From Kribbella flavida DSM 17836 (GTDB taxonomy: Bacteria; Actinomycetota; Actinomycetes; Propionibacteriales; Kribbellaceae), in assembly GCF_000024345.1 (NCBI RefSeq), contig NC_013729.1:4092001-4156000 (forward strand): a stretch of 64,000 nucleotides of DNA. The letters are read 5' to 3'. Below, piece by piece: positions 33,650 through 41,229 of this stretch (positions within the stretch are counted from its first letter, which is position 1; every line of letters begins with the position of its first letter). A program made the translations under genes and the position numbers. Below the pieces are notes generated by a model, which made no database searches, was not told where the DNA came from, and saw nothing but the letters and a program-made list of their open reading frames with translations.

Positions 33650-34810
33650 GTGACCGTCCTGCAGAAGAAGTCCGACAACCCGATCGGCCACCTCACGCCC
33701 GAGGACGTCGAGCAGATCGGGATCGAGCTCGACGCGATCCGGCAGTCCGTGATCGACAGCCGCGGCGCCGACGACGCGGCGTACATCCGCAAGGTGATCA
33801 GCGTGCAGCGCAAGCTCGAGCTGGGCAGCCGGGCCGTGCTGCTGTTCTCGCTGTTCCCGCCGGCCTGGGTGGCCGGCACCGCCGGGCTGGCGGTCGCCAA
33901 GATCATCGAGAACATGGAGATCGGCCACAACGTCCTGCACGGCCAGTGGGACTGGATGCGCGACCCCAAGATCCACTCCACCACCTGGGAGTGGGACCAC
34001 GCGTCGCCGGCCGAGCAGTGGAAGCACTCGCACAACGAGCTGCACCACACCTACACCAACGTGGTCGGCAAGGACAACGACCTCGGCTACGGCATCATGC
34101 GCGTCGACGAGGACCAGCGCTGGGTGCCGCTGTACCTGGCCCAGCCGCTGTGGAACTTTGTCAACGCCTGCATCTTCGAGTACGGCATCGCGGCGTACGA
34201 CCTGGAGCTCGGCAAGAACCTGGCCACCAAGGAACGTCGCCGCGACCCCGCCTTCCGGGCCCGCGCCAAGGCCACCCTGCGCAAGATCCGCCGGCAGATG
34301 GCCAAGGACTACGTGGTGCACCCGCTGCTGTCCGGGCCGTCGTTCCTGCACACGCTCGGCGCCAACGTGACCGCCAACCTGATCCGCAACGTGTGGTCGC
34401 ACTCGGTGATCATGTGCGGCCACTTCCCCGAGGGCGTCGAGACGTTCGAGAAGCACTCGATCGACGGTGAGACCCGCGGCGAGTGGTACCTGCGCCAGAT
34501 GCTCGGCTCGGCCAACATCAGCGGCAGCAAGGCCATGCACTTCATGACCGGCAACCTGTCCCACCAGATCGAGCACCACCTGTTCCCCGACCTGCCGAGC
34601 AACCGGTACGCCGAGATCGCGCCGCAGGTCCGCGCGCTGTTCGACAAGTACCAGCTCAGCTACACGACCGGCTCGCTGCCCCGCCAGGTCACGTCGGCCT
34701 GGAAGAAGGTCGTCCGGCTCTCGCTGCCGAACGACTTCGGCCGCCGTACCCGTCAGCTGGCCGGCAACCTGACTGCCCTGCCGAAGGGCAGCGCCGCGGC
34801 CCCCGCCTGA
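33650..34810 (+). CDS. Membrane fatty acid desaturase (acyl-CoA delta-9 type)
   Basis: A 386-residue integral membrane di-iron enzyme. The three histidine boxes are GHNVLHG (H93, H97), HSHNELHH (H128, H132, H133) and HQIEHH (305-310). Hydrophobic segments lie at about 62-85 and 230-255. It introduces a double bond into acyl chains using O2 and electrons from the fused reductase encoded just upstream. The pair corresponds to DesA3/Rv3230c of mycobacteria. It is co-transcribed with that reductase and probably controlled by the divergent PucR regulator to adjust membrane fluidity. Confidence 0.94.
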   Translation: MTVLQKKSDNPIGHLTPEDVEQIGIELDAIRQSVIDSRGADDAAYIRKVISVQRKLELGSRAVLLFSLFPPAWVAGTAGLAVAKIIENMEIGHNVLHGQWDWMRDPKIHSTTWEWDHASPAEQWKHSHNELHHTYTNVVGKDNDLGYGIMRVDEDQRWVPLYLAQPLWNFVNACIFEYGIAAYDLELGKNLATKERRRDPAFRARAKATLRKIRRQMAKDYVVHPLLSGPSFLHTLGANVTANLIRNVWSHSVIMCGHFPEGVETFEKHSIDGETRGEWYLRQMLGSANISGSKAMHFMTGNLSHQIEHHLFPDLPSNRYAEIAPQVRALFDKYQLSYTTGSLPRQVTSAWKKVVRLSLPNDFGRRTRQLAGNLTALPKGSAAAPA

Positions 34811-34945
34811 CCCCTCCCGCCGGACCGGCGCCGGCCGCAGCGGTACCGGTCGTTGCCTCCGCGCACGAGTGGATCGCGAGCGGCCGGGTACCGGTGGTCC
34901 GCTGTCTGCGGACGGCGTCGACGTGCTGGCTGCTGGGAGAGGTGG

Positions 34946-35641
34946 ATGACAGACCGGACGGCGATGGTTGCCAGGCTGGCCGAGCTGGCGGCGAGCAACG
35001 GCTCGCACAGCCACCTGGCGCAGCGATTGTGTGAGGCGAGCCGGCTGATCGTCGGTGCGAGTGGGGCCTGGATCACGGTCGAGAACGCGACCCAGAGCCG
35101 GACCACGCTCGCGGCCACCGACCACGTTGCGGCGCGGCTGGAGGACTTCCAGGACGTGCTCGGCGAGGGACCGTGCCAGGACGCCTTCCGGGCCGGCGAA
35201 CCGGCCACGGCACCGGTGACGGACGCGCCGTCGGCGACGTGGCCCGAGTTCACCCGCGCGGCCTGGGAGAACCTCGGGCGGATGACGGTGTACGCGTTCC
35301 CGATGCATCCGGCCCGGGAGACCTTCGGTGTGCTGAGCTTCTACTTCACCACCGCGGTCGAGCTGGCCGAGCCGGCTTCCAGTGTGCAGTTCCTCGCCGA
35401 CGCGGTCGGCGCCGCCCTGCTGCGGGATCCGCCGGACGCCGGCGAAACCGTGCCGGAGGGCATGTGGTCCGCACGGGTCGAGGTTCACATGGCCACCGGC
35501 ATGGTGGTCGCCCAGCTGAAGGTCTCGCCCGGCGATGCGCTGGCCATCCTGCGCGCGCACGCCTACGCGCACGACGTCACCCTCGCGGAGATCGCCCGCC
35601 GCGTCGTCAACCGTGAGCTCGACTTTCGCGGGGAGCCGTGA
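34946..35641 (+). CDS. GAF-like and ANTAR domain protein
   Basis: A 231-residue protein. The first 165 residues form a GAF-like sensor (LCEASRLIVGASGAWITVENA; GEGPCQDAFRAGEPATAPVTD). Residues about 170-228 are an ANTAR RNA-binding domain (VEVHMATGMVVAQLKVSPGDALAILRAHAYAHDVTLAEIARRVVN). GGGAGAGG precedes ATG 34946. It follows the desaturase gene after 135 bases. Its downstream neighbour is convergent, with a hairpin between them. Target RNAs are unknown. Confidence 0.88.
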   Translation: MTDRTAMVARLAELAASNGSHSHLAQRLCEASRLIVGASGAWITVENATQSRTTLAATDHVAARLEDFQDVLGEGPCQDAFRAGEPATAPVTDAPSATWPEFTRAAWENLGRMTVYAFPMHPARETFGVLSFYFTTAVELAEPASSVQFLADAVGAALLRDPPDAGETVPEGMWSARVEVHMATGMVVAQLKVSPGDALAILRAHAYAHDVTLAEIARRVVNRELDFRGEP

Positions 35642-35673
35642 CCACCCACCACGAGTCGGTCCACCGCGCATCG

Positions 35674-35694
35674 GCGAGGACTAGCGGTCCTCGC
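35674..35694. terminator. Hairpin between convergent ANTAR and dehydrogenase genes
   Basis: GCGAGGAC (35674-35681) pairs with GTCCTCGC (35687-35694) around a five-base loop. The stop codon of the minus-strand gene lies inside it. Confidence 0.5.
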
Positions 35695-36568
35695 TGAGGC
35701 GCGCACCCGCCTGCAGTTCGAGCCAGGCGGCGGCAAGCAGCTCGCCGTCGACGGGACCGAAGTGGTCGAGGGCTGCGCGATGCAGATCGGTCACCGCCGA
35801 CATCACCGGGTGCGGCAGGTTTGCCTTGCCGGCGTTGCGTTCCACGGCGTCCAGCTCCTCGACGCAGCGGTCCAGGCCGAAGTCGGCGAGGTAGTCGCCG
35901 CGGAGCAGTGCCGGCAGATGGTGCTGGACGAAGGCGCTGTCGCCCGCACTGCCCAGCAGGATGTCGCGCATCGCTTCGGGCGCCACACCGTGCCGCTGAG
36001 CCAGCAGCAGCGCCTCGGTGGTCAATGCCGCCTGCCCGAACCACAACAGGTTGATCAGGAGCTTCGTCAGATAGCCGGTGCCCGACGCACCAGTACGGCG
36101 TACGGCCTTCGCGAACGAAGCCAGCAACGGCGCGGCGGCGTCCACGTGCACACCTGGCCCACCGACGTACAGGGTGACCTCGCCCCGTTCCATGGCGCGC
36201 ACTCCCCCGCCGATCGGCGCATCCAGGTACGCGATGCCGTGCTCTGCGGCGGCTCGGGCGCACTCCTGGCCGAGCTCGGGCGAAGCGCTGGTGAGGTCGA
36301 TCCACAACGCGCCGCCGGTCAGGCGCTCGAGCAGCCGGCCTGATCCGAGCACCAGTTCGCGCAGCTCCGGTGCGCCCGGCAGGACCGTGAGAACGACCTC
36401 GGCGCCGGCCGGCACGTCGTCACTCCACCGAGCTCCCGCCTGCTCGACCGCCGGACGACGCTCCGCGCGCACGTCGGTCGCCAGCACATCGTGGCCGGCG
36501 GCAACCAATCGGCGGATCAGCGGCGTCCCGATCCGGCCGGCCCCGACCACCCCGACGGTTCGCCTCAC
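35681..36568 (-). CDS. NAD(P)-dependent beta-hydroxyacid dehydrogenase (3-hydroxyisobutyrate dehydrogenase family)
   Basis: A 295-residue protein: N-terminal Rossmann fold (GVVGAGRIGTPLIRRL, GxGxxG at about residues 8-13), a substrate motif LDAPIGGGVRAMERG near residue 118, and the catalytic lysine in GTGYLTKLLINLLWFG (about 168). The C-terminal domain is all-helical. It should oxidise or reduce a beta-hydroxyacid, or an imine in the imine-reductase subgroup. GTG 36568 is the best start although its ribosome site is weak. It stands alone, divergent from a GAF-ANTAR gene. Confidence 0.87.
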   Translation of the reverse strand: MRRTVGVVGAGRIGTPLIRRLVAAGHDVLATDVRAERRPAVEQAGARWSDDVPAGAEVVLTVLPGAPELRELVLGSGRLLERLTGGALWIDLTSASPELGQECARAAAEHGIAYLDAPIGGGVRAMERGEVTLYVGGPGVHVDAAAPLLASFAKAVRRTGASGTGYLTKLLINLLWFGQAALTTEALLLAQRHGVAPEAMRDILLGSAGDSAFVQHHLPALLRGDYLADFGLDRCVEELDAVERNAGKANLPHPVMSAVTDLHRAALDHFGPVDGELLAAAWLELQAGARLSEDR

Positions 36569-36734
36569 GCGGACCCCGTCGCACCTGCTGGTACTTGCAT
36601 TCGCCGACTCCTTCGCTTGCTGGGTGCCGGACCAGTACCCACTTCGGTGGCACGTGTACGCGGTGGGTAACAGGTGAAGGCCGGGGCTGCTCAGGAAGTG
36701 GGCACGAGGCCTCGGAGGATCGAACAGGTGAACC

Positions 36735-37445
36735 ATGTCCGACTTCAACGATCGGCTGGACCCCGCGCGGTTCCTCGCCGACCTGGCCGGAACGCTGCAC
36801 GTCCAAACAGGCCTGGAGCAGACCGCCCGGATCGTCGCGTTGGCCGTGCCGATGCTGGTCAGCGACGCAGTAGGCAGCGTGGCGCTGGCCACCAGGCGCC
36901 AACTGGTTCCGGCCGCGGCCGGCTCACCCGCGCTCGAACTGGCCGAGCAGGCGCAGGTCGAGCTGGACGAGGGACCGGCCGTCGACGTACTGAAGGGCGC
37001 TTCGGCGGTGCTGGTCCCTGACCTGTTGGTGGAATCTCCTTGGCCGCAGTGGACCCCGACCGCGATCGACGCCGGCTGGCGGTCCTGGCTGAGTCTGCAG
37101 CTGACCAGCGGGACCGGCCAGTTGATCGGCGTACTGTCGCTGGCGAGCCCGGCCGCGGACGCGTTCGACCCCGGACACACCGGCTGGATCAAGCTGCTGG
37201 CCAGCCACGCCACGGTCGCGCTCGACGCGGCCCGGGTACGCGCCCACCTGGCGGTCGCGATGGACAACCACGCCCGGATCGGGCACGGCCTGGGCATCCT
37301 GATGGAGCGGTACGGCATCGACGAGGAACAGGCGTTCGTTGTCCTGCGCAAGCAGGCGCAGGACCACGGCCGCAAGCTGCGCGACGTCGCGACCGAGCTC
37401 ACCCGGACCGGCCGCCTCGCGGAGCCGGACCGACGACCGAACTGA
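36735..37445 (+). CDS. GAF and ANTAR domain protein
   Basis: A 236-residue protein with a GAF sensor (about residues 10-170; ARIVALAVPMLVSDAVGSVALATRR, ending WIKLLASHATVALDAAR) and a C-terminal ANTAR domain (about 178-230; IGHGLGILMERYGIDEEQAFVVLRKQAQDHGRKLRDVATEL). It presumably senses a ligand or redox state and acts as an antiterminator on target leaders. The kinase-like gene follows after 12 bases, but that gene has its own leaderless -10. It is the third ANTAR protein in the window. Confidence 0.9.
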   Translation: MSDFNDRLDPARFLADLAGTLHVQTGLEQTARIVALAVPMLVSDAVGSVALATRRQLVPAAAGSPALELAEQAQVELDEGPAVDVLKGASAVLVPDLLVESPWPQWTPTAIDAGWRSWLSLQLTSGTGQLIGVLSLASPAADAFDPGHTGWIKLLASHATVALDAARVRAHLAVAMDNHARIGHGLGILMERYGIDEEQAFVVLRKQAQDHGRKLRDVATELTRTGRLAEPDRRPN

Positions 37446-37451
37446 CACAAT
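37446..37451 (+). promoter_or_regulatory. -10 box of a leaderless promoter (P-loop kinase)
   Basis: CACAAT ends six bases before GTG 37458. An ATG immediately follows as codon 2, so either could start translation. Confidence 0.45.
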
Positions 37452-37457
37452 GACGGT

Positions 37458-38153
37458 GTGATGCTTCGACCTGGACCCCATGAGCCTGCTGCCGGACCTT
37501 GGCAGAGCGTGCCTTTCACCGAGCTGGCCGGGCGTGTCCTCGAGGCTGCGGACGCGGCCCGGGAGAAGCGGGCTCGGCACGACGGTGAGCAGGCCGGCCC
37601 TCGCATCGTCGCGGTCGACGGGCGAAGTGGCGGCGGCAAGTCGACCCTTGCGCAGCGTCTGGCCGACACCGTGCCCGACTCGGCGGTGGTGCACGTGGAC
37701 GACATCGCCTGGAACGCGCCGATGTTCGGCTGGAGCGACCTGCTGGCGGACGGCGTACTGACGCCGCTGCGCCGCGGTGACGCCGTGTCGTACCGTCCGC
37801 CCGCGTGGGACGCGCACAGCCGTCCGGGCTCCGTCGACGTACCGGCTGGTCTTTCGCTGGTGGTCGTCGAAGGAGTCGGCGCGGGCCGGCGCGAGCTGAC
37901 CGAGCTGATCGACTGCCTGGTCTGGGTGCAGTCCGACTACGCCGAAGCGGAGCGGCTGGGCATCGCCCGGGACATCGCGTTGGGCGTCAACGGCGACGCG
38001 CAGCAGACCGTGGACTTCTGGCACCGCTGGATGGCGGCGGAGATCCCGTTCCTCACCGACGACCGGCCCTGGGACCGCGCGACTCTCATCGCCGCCGGCA
38101 CCTCGCCGCACCCCCGCGGCACCGACGAGATCTTCGTCGCCGACCCGCGCTGA
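37458..38153 (+). CDS. Uridine kinase-like P-loop NTPase
   Basis: A 231-residue protein with Walker A GRSGGGKST at residues 55-63. VVHVDDIAWNAPMFGWSDLL follows, where the DD corresponds to the Walker B/active-site acid of uridine kinases. VVVEGVGAGRREL gives the next strand. Actinobacterial homologues are annotated uridine kinase-like, but the real substrate (nucleoside or other small molecule) is not shown. The lid arginines appear in a DYAEAERLGIARD helix. It may share transcription with the GAF-ANTAR gene. Confidence 0.8.
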   Translation: MMLRPGPHEPAAGPWQSVPFTELAGRVLEAADAAREKRARHDGEQAGPRIVAVDGRSGGGKSTLAQRLADTVPDSAVVHVDDIAWNAPMFGWSDLLADGVLTPLRRGDAVSYRPPAWDAHSRPGSVDVPAGLSLVVVEGVGAGRRELTELIDCLVWVQSDYAEAERLGIARDIALGVNGDAQQTVDFWHRWMAAEIPFLTDDRPWDRATLIAAGTSPHPRGTDEIFVADPR

Positions 38154-38156
38154 CCA

Positions 38157-38675
38157 TCAGCTCCGCGGTCGGGAGATCCCCAGACCGCTGCGCGCGTCCC
38201 GGCCGTACTTCGCCAGCTCGGCGGGCAGGTCCAGCGGCCCGACCGGCACCTTCTGCCGATCGGCGTCGGTGAGCCGGTCCGCCGGGATGATCCAGACGAT
38301 CTCGAACTCCAGTCCGCTGGGATCCCGGCCGTACAAGGACTTGGTGGTGCCGTGGTCCGACGCCCCGACCAGCGCCCCCGTCTGGTTCAGCTTCGCCGCC
38401 AGGTCCTCGAGGTCGCCGAGCGTGTCGACCTCCCAGGCGAGGTGGTACAGCCCGACCGTCGTCCGCCCCGCCCCGGACGGCCCCGCCTGCGCGCCGACCT
38501 CGAACAGCCCGAGATCGTGATCGTTGGTCGATCCCGGCGCGCGCAGGAACGCCGCCCCCGAGAACGCGTCACCGGTCTCGGTGTACCCGAAGCCGAGCAC
38601 GTCGCGGTAGAACGCGACACTCTCCGCCAGGTCGCGCACGTACAGCACCGCATGGTTCAACCGGAAGACCGCCAT
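38157..38675 (-). CDS. VOC family protein (glyoxalase/extradiol dioxygenase-like)
   Basis: A 172-residue protein with two beta-alpha-beta-beta-beta modules. Metal-ligand candidates are H8 (LNHAVLYVRD), H78 (YHLAWEV) and the glutamate in GLEFEIVW (about residue 125). These match a vicinal-oxygen-chelate site of the catechol 2,3-dioxygenase kind. The substrate is unknown. GAGGGAG lies before ATG 38675. The promoter region has a TAGTCT -10 (38705-38710, minus strand) next to the inverted repeat GTTGA-N4-TCAAC (38711-38724). It is divergent from the GntR gene. Confidence 0.87.
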   Translation of the reverse strand: MAVFRLNHAVLYVRDLAESVAFYRDVLGFGYTETGDAFSGAAFLRAPGSTNDHDLGLFEVGAQAGPSGAGRTTVGLYHLAWEVDTLGDLEDLAAKLNQTGALVGASDHGTTKSLYGRDPSGLEFEIVWIIPADRLTDADRQKVPVGPLDLPAELAKYGRDARSGLGISRPRS

Positions 38676-38710
38676 CGCCCACTCCCTCGTCGCCGTCGTA
38701 CCCAAGACTA

Positions 38711-38724
38711 GTTGAACGCTCAAC
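38711..38724. promoter_or_regulatory. Inverted repeat GTTGA-N4-TCAAC next to the VOC gene -10
   Basis: GTTGAACGCTCAAC directly abuts the minus-strand -10 (TAGTCT, 38705-38710). It is a likely operator for the VOC gene; the regulator is not identified. Confidence 0.4.
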
Positions 38725-38763
38725 AGAAGGATACCTGGCGCCACCGTCGCCGCGCCACGAGCA

Positions 38764-38783
38764 TTGATGCTGACATAATGACA
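38764..38783. promoter_or_regulatory. Candidate GntR autoregulatory site (TTGATGCT plus TGACATAATGACA)
   Basis: TTGATGCT (38764-38771) runs into TGACATAATGACA (38771-38783), upstream of the GntR start. The same two blocks occur at 42616-42643 in the divergent phytase/transporter promoter region. GCATTG (38761-38766) and CAATGC (38782-38787) give outer dyad symmetry. A -10-like CATAAT lies at 38774-38779 inside the element. Confidence 0.55.
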
Positions 38784-38843
38784 ATGCAGCCAGCAGGAGA
38801 GCGATCCGGCGCACTCCTGGCAGTGGTCCCGTGGAGGAAACCG

Positions 38844-39584
38844 ATGCAGAGTCTCGACCAGTTGGTGACGATCGACCGGTCGAGTCCGGTGCCGCTGTAC
38901 TTCCAGGTGGCGCAGCGGTTGCAGAACCTGATCGAGTCGGGACAGATCCCGCCGGGAGCCCGGCTGGACAACGAACTGGTGGTCGCCGAGCAGTTGGGGC
39001 TGTCCCGGCCGACAGTTCGCCAGGCCCTGCAGTACCTGGTCGAGAAGGGCATGCTCAGCCGCAAGCGCGGGGTCGGCACCTCGGTGGTCAACAACCGGTT
39101 GCGCCGCAAGGTGGAGATGACCAGCCTGTACGAGGATCTCGAGCGGGCCGGCCGCCGGCCGCGGACCGAGGTGCTGTCCTGTGAGCTGGTCCCCGCGCCG
39201 GAGAAGGTGGCGGCGGCGCTGCTGCTCGAGCCGGGGACCGAGGTGCTCGCGCTCGAGCGGCTCCGGTTCGCCGACGACGAGCCGCTGGCGATCCTGCGCA
39301 ACCACGTCCGCGCCGATCTGGGCGTCACGGCCGAAGGACTGGCCAGCCGCGGCCTGTACCAGCTGCTGCGCGCGGCCGGCACCGAGGTGAAGGCCGCCGA
39401 GCAGACCGTCGGCGCCCGGCAGGCGACGGCGACCGAGGCGACACTGCTGCAGGAGTCCCGGGGTGCGACGCTGCTCAAGCTGCACCGGGTCGCCTTCGAC
39501 GCCGACGGCCGACCGGTCGAGTTCGGGCGCGACCTCTACCGCGCCTCCTTGTACTCGATCGACATCTCGGTCGGCTTCGACTGA
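38844..39584 (+). CDS. GntR family regulator, HutC/UTRA type
   Basis: A 246-residue regulator: GntR winged helix (about residues 10-75; PLYFQVAQRLQNLIESGQIPPGARLDNELVVAEQLGLSRPTVRQAL) followed by a UTRA ligand-binding domain (about 95-240). UTRA regulators sense sugar phosphates, amino sugars, phosphonates or histidine-type ligands. GGAGGAAA precedes ATG 38844. It is convergent with the DUF47-PiT-phytase operon. A motif in its promoter recurs in the shared phytase/ABC transporter promoter, so it probably controls that organophosphate locus and itself. Confidence 0.9.
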   Translation: MQSLDQLVTIDRSSPVPLYFQVAQRLQNLIESGQIPPGARLDNELVVAEQLGLSRPTVRQALQYLVEKGMLSRKRGVGTSVVNNRLRRKVEMTSLYEDLERAGRRPRTEVLSCELVPAPEKVAAALLLEPGTEVLALERLRFADDEPLAILRNHVRADLGVTAEGLASRGLYQLLRAAGTEVKAAEQTVGARQATATEATLLQESRGATLLKLHRVAFDADGRPVEFGRDLYRASLYSIDISVGFD

Positions 39585-39597
39585 CGGTGCCCTGCCC

Positions 39598-40233
39598 TCA
39601 GTGGCTGCGCTTCAGCATCGCGTCCGAGAGCGCGTCCGCACACTCCCCCAGCCGCAGGCCCACGACGTCGAGGCGCCGCAGCAGTTCACGCCGCTTGAGC
39701 ATGTCCGTCGAGACCTCCTGCTCGAACAGCACCGCCACCGCGGACTGGTAGAGCTGCCGGATGCGGCTTGCACACTTGCGGACCGCCAGTGTCGTCAGTG
39801 TCACCTCGGCCGGCCGGCGCGGCAGGGCACCGATCGCGTCCTGCAGCAGCGCGAGTCCGTCGCCGACCGCGGTCAGCATCGCCAGATCACCTTGGTCCGG
39901 CACCGCCCGGTACAGATCGGTCTCCCGGACCAGGTCGCGCAGGTTGTCGAGCACGTCGTCGACCGACCGCGACAACCGGTAGAGGTCCTCCCGGTCGATC
40001 GGCGTGGTCAAGGCGGTCGACAGCTCCCTGACCAGCACCGCGCGCAGCGAGTCGCCGTCGTGCTCGACGCCGACCATCTCGGCCCGGGCCTGCGCAGGCG
40101 TCAGCTCACCTCGGGTCATCCGGGCGGTCAGTCTCACTCCACCGAGCGCGGCCGCCAGTTGTGCGTGCAGGGCATCCAGCGCCCGGTGATGGGTCGCTCC
40201 GGTCAGATCGTCGTACAGCCTGCGAATTCTCAT
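39598..40233 (-). CDS. DUF47 family (PhoU-like) phosphate transport accessory protein
   Basis: A 211-residue all-helical protein of the DUF47/Pit accessory family (LYDDLTGATHHRALDALHAQL; LYRLSRSVDDVLDNLRDLVRETDLY, a metal-binding helix pattern like PhoU). These proteins regulate or assist PiT phosphate carriers. Its ATG overlaps the PiT stop as ATGA, so the two are translationally coupled. It is the last gene of the phytase-PiT-DUF47 operon. Confidence 0.85.
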   Translation of the reverse strand: MRIRRLYDDLTGATHHRALDALHAQLAAALGGVRLTARMTRGELTPAQARAEMVGVEHDGDSLRAVLVRELSTALTTPIDREDLYRLSRSVDDVLDNLRDLVRETDLYRAVPDQGDLAMLTAVGDGLALLQDAIGALPRRPAEVTLTTLAVRKCASRIRQLYQSAVAVLFEQEVSTDMLKRRELLRRLDVVGLRLGECADALSDAMLKRSH

Positions 40234-41198
40234 CCAGCCACTCCGTTCAGGATCAGTCCGATCAGCACGCCACCGGCCAGCGCGGCCGGCAACGTGACCA
40301 CCCAGGCGACGAGCAGCGGAACGGAGTACTGCCACCGGACCGAGCGCGGACCGTCGTTCAGCGCGGCGCCGACCAGACCGCCGGTGGTCGCCTGGGTCAT
40401 GCTGACCGGCGCACCGAGTACCGCCGAGCCGAAGACCGCCACCGACGACGCCACCTCGGCCGAGATCACGTGGCCCGGCCGCATTCGCAGCAGTGTGGTG
40501 CTTGCACCCCTTCCCACGCGGCGGAGACTCACCGCCGCGCCAACTGCGAAGACACCGGCGATTGTCAGCGCTGGCCAAACCTGCCCGCCCAGCTCGAGCC
40601 CGTGACCCGCCGCACCGGCGGCGACCACGACCACGGCGTACATCTTTTGGCCGTCGTTCGCGGCGTAGGCGAGGCTCTGTCCGGCGAAGGCGGCCAGTTG
40701 CAGCGTGCCGGTCCAGCGGCCCGTCCGGCCGATCGGCAACCACCGGACCAGCCGGCCGAGCCCGTTCGCCAGCACCAGCCCGACCAGCGGCGCCGCGGCA
40801 CCGAGGCCGAGAACGAAGCCGAGGCGCCCCCAGTCCGGCGCCGCCCCGAAGCCCAGGGCGGCGCCGGAGATCGCTCCCAGCAGGGCCAGCGTGATGCTGG
40901 TGGGAATCCCCCGCCAGGTGAGGGTCAGCACCACAGCCATCGCGACTGTGGTGCCGCCCAGGAAGACGAGCCGGCCGGGCGGCGTACCGGCATCGACCAG
41001 CTTGCCGGTGAACGTCGCCGCGACGCCCAGGCCGAACAGGGCCGGCCCGGTCGCGACAGCCGCCGCGAGCAACCCCAGGACGAGCGTTGCCGAGGCGCCG
41101 CGGTGCCGGATCCCCAGCGCCAGCAGGGCTCCTCCGTCATTGGCGCCGCAGATGAACACGAAGCCCACAGCGACCAGCGTGCACAGGATGACGGAGAT
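40230..41198 (-). CDS. pit: PiT family inorganic phosphate transporter
   Basis: A 322-residue membrane protein with about ten helices. The N-terminal PiT signature is in FICGANDGGALLALG, and the repeated motif in YAANDGQKMYAVVVV. It takes up phosphate (or metal-phosphate) with protons. No ATG, GTG or TTG exists in frame between the upstream phytase stop (41230) and the first membrane helix. The best ribosome site, AAGGAG, lies six bases before ATC at 41198, which I tentatively use. A GTG inside helix 1 is the alternative but would truncate the helix. It lies between phytase and DUF47. Confidence 0.85.
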   Translation of the reverse strand: MSVILCTLVAVGFVFICGANDGGALLALGIRHRGASATLVLGLLAAAVATGPALFGLGVAATFTGKLVDAGTPPGRLVFLGGTTVAMAVVLTLTWRGIPTSITLALLGAISGAALGFGAAPDWGRLGFVLGLGAAAPLVGLVLANGLGRLVRWLPIGRTGRWTGTLQLAAFAGQSLAYAANDGQKMYAVVVVAAGAAGHGLELGGQVWPALTIAGVFAVGAAVSLRRVGRGASTTLLRMRPGHVISAEVASSVAVFGSAVLGAPVSMTQATTGGLVGAALNDGPRSVRWQYSVPLLVAWVVTLPAALAGGVLIGLILNGVAG

Positions 41199-41229
41199 GA
41201 CCGGCTCCTTCGGCTCGTCCCGGGGCCGG

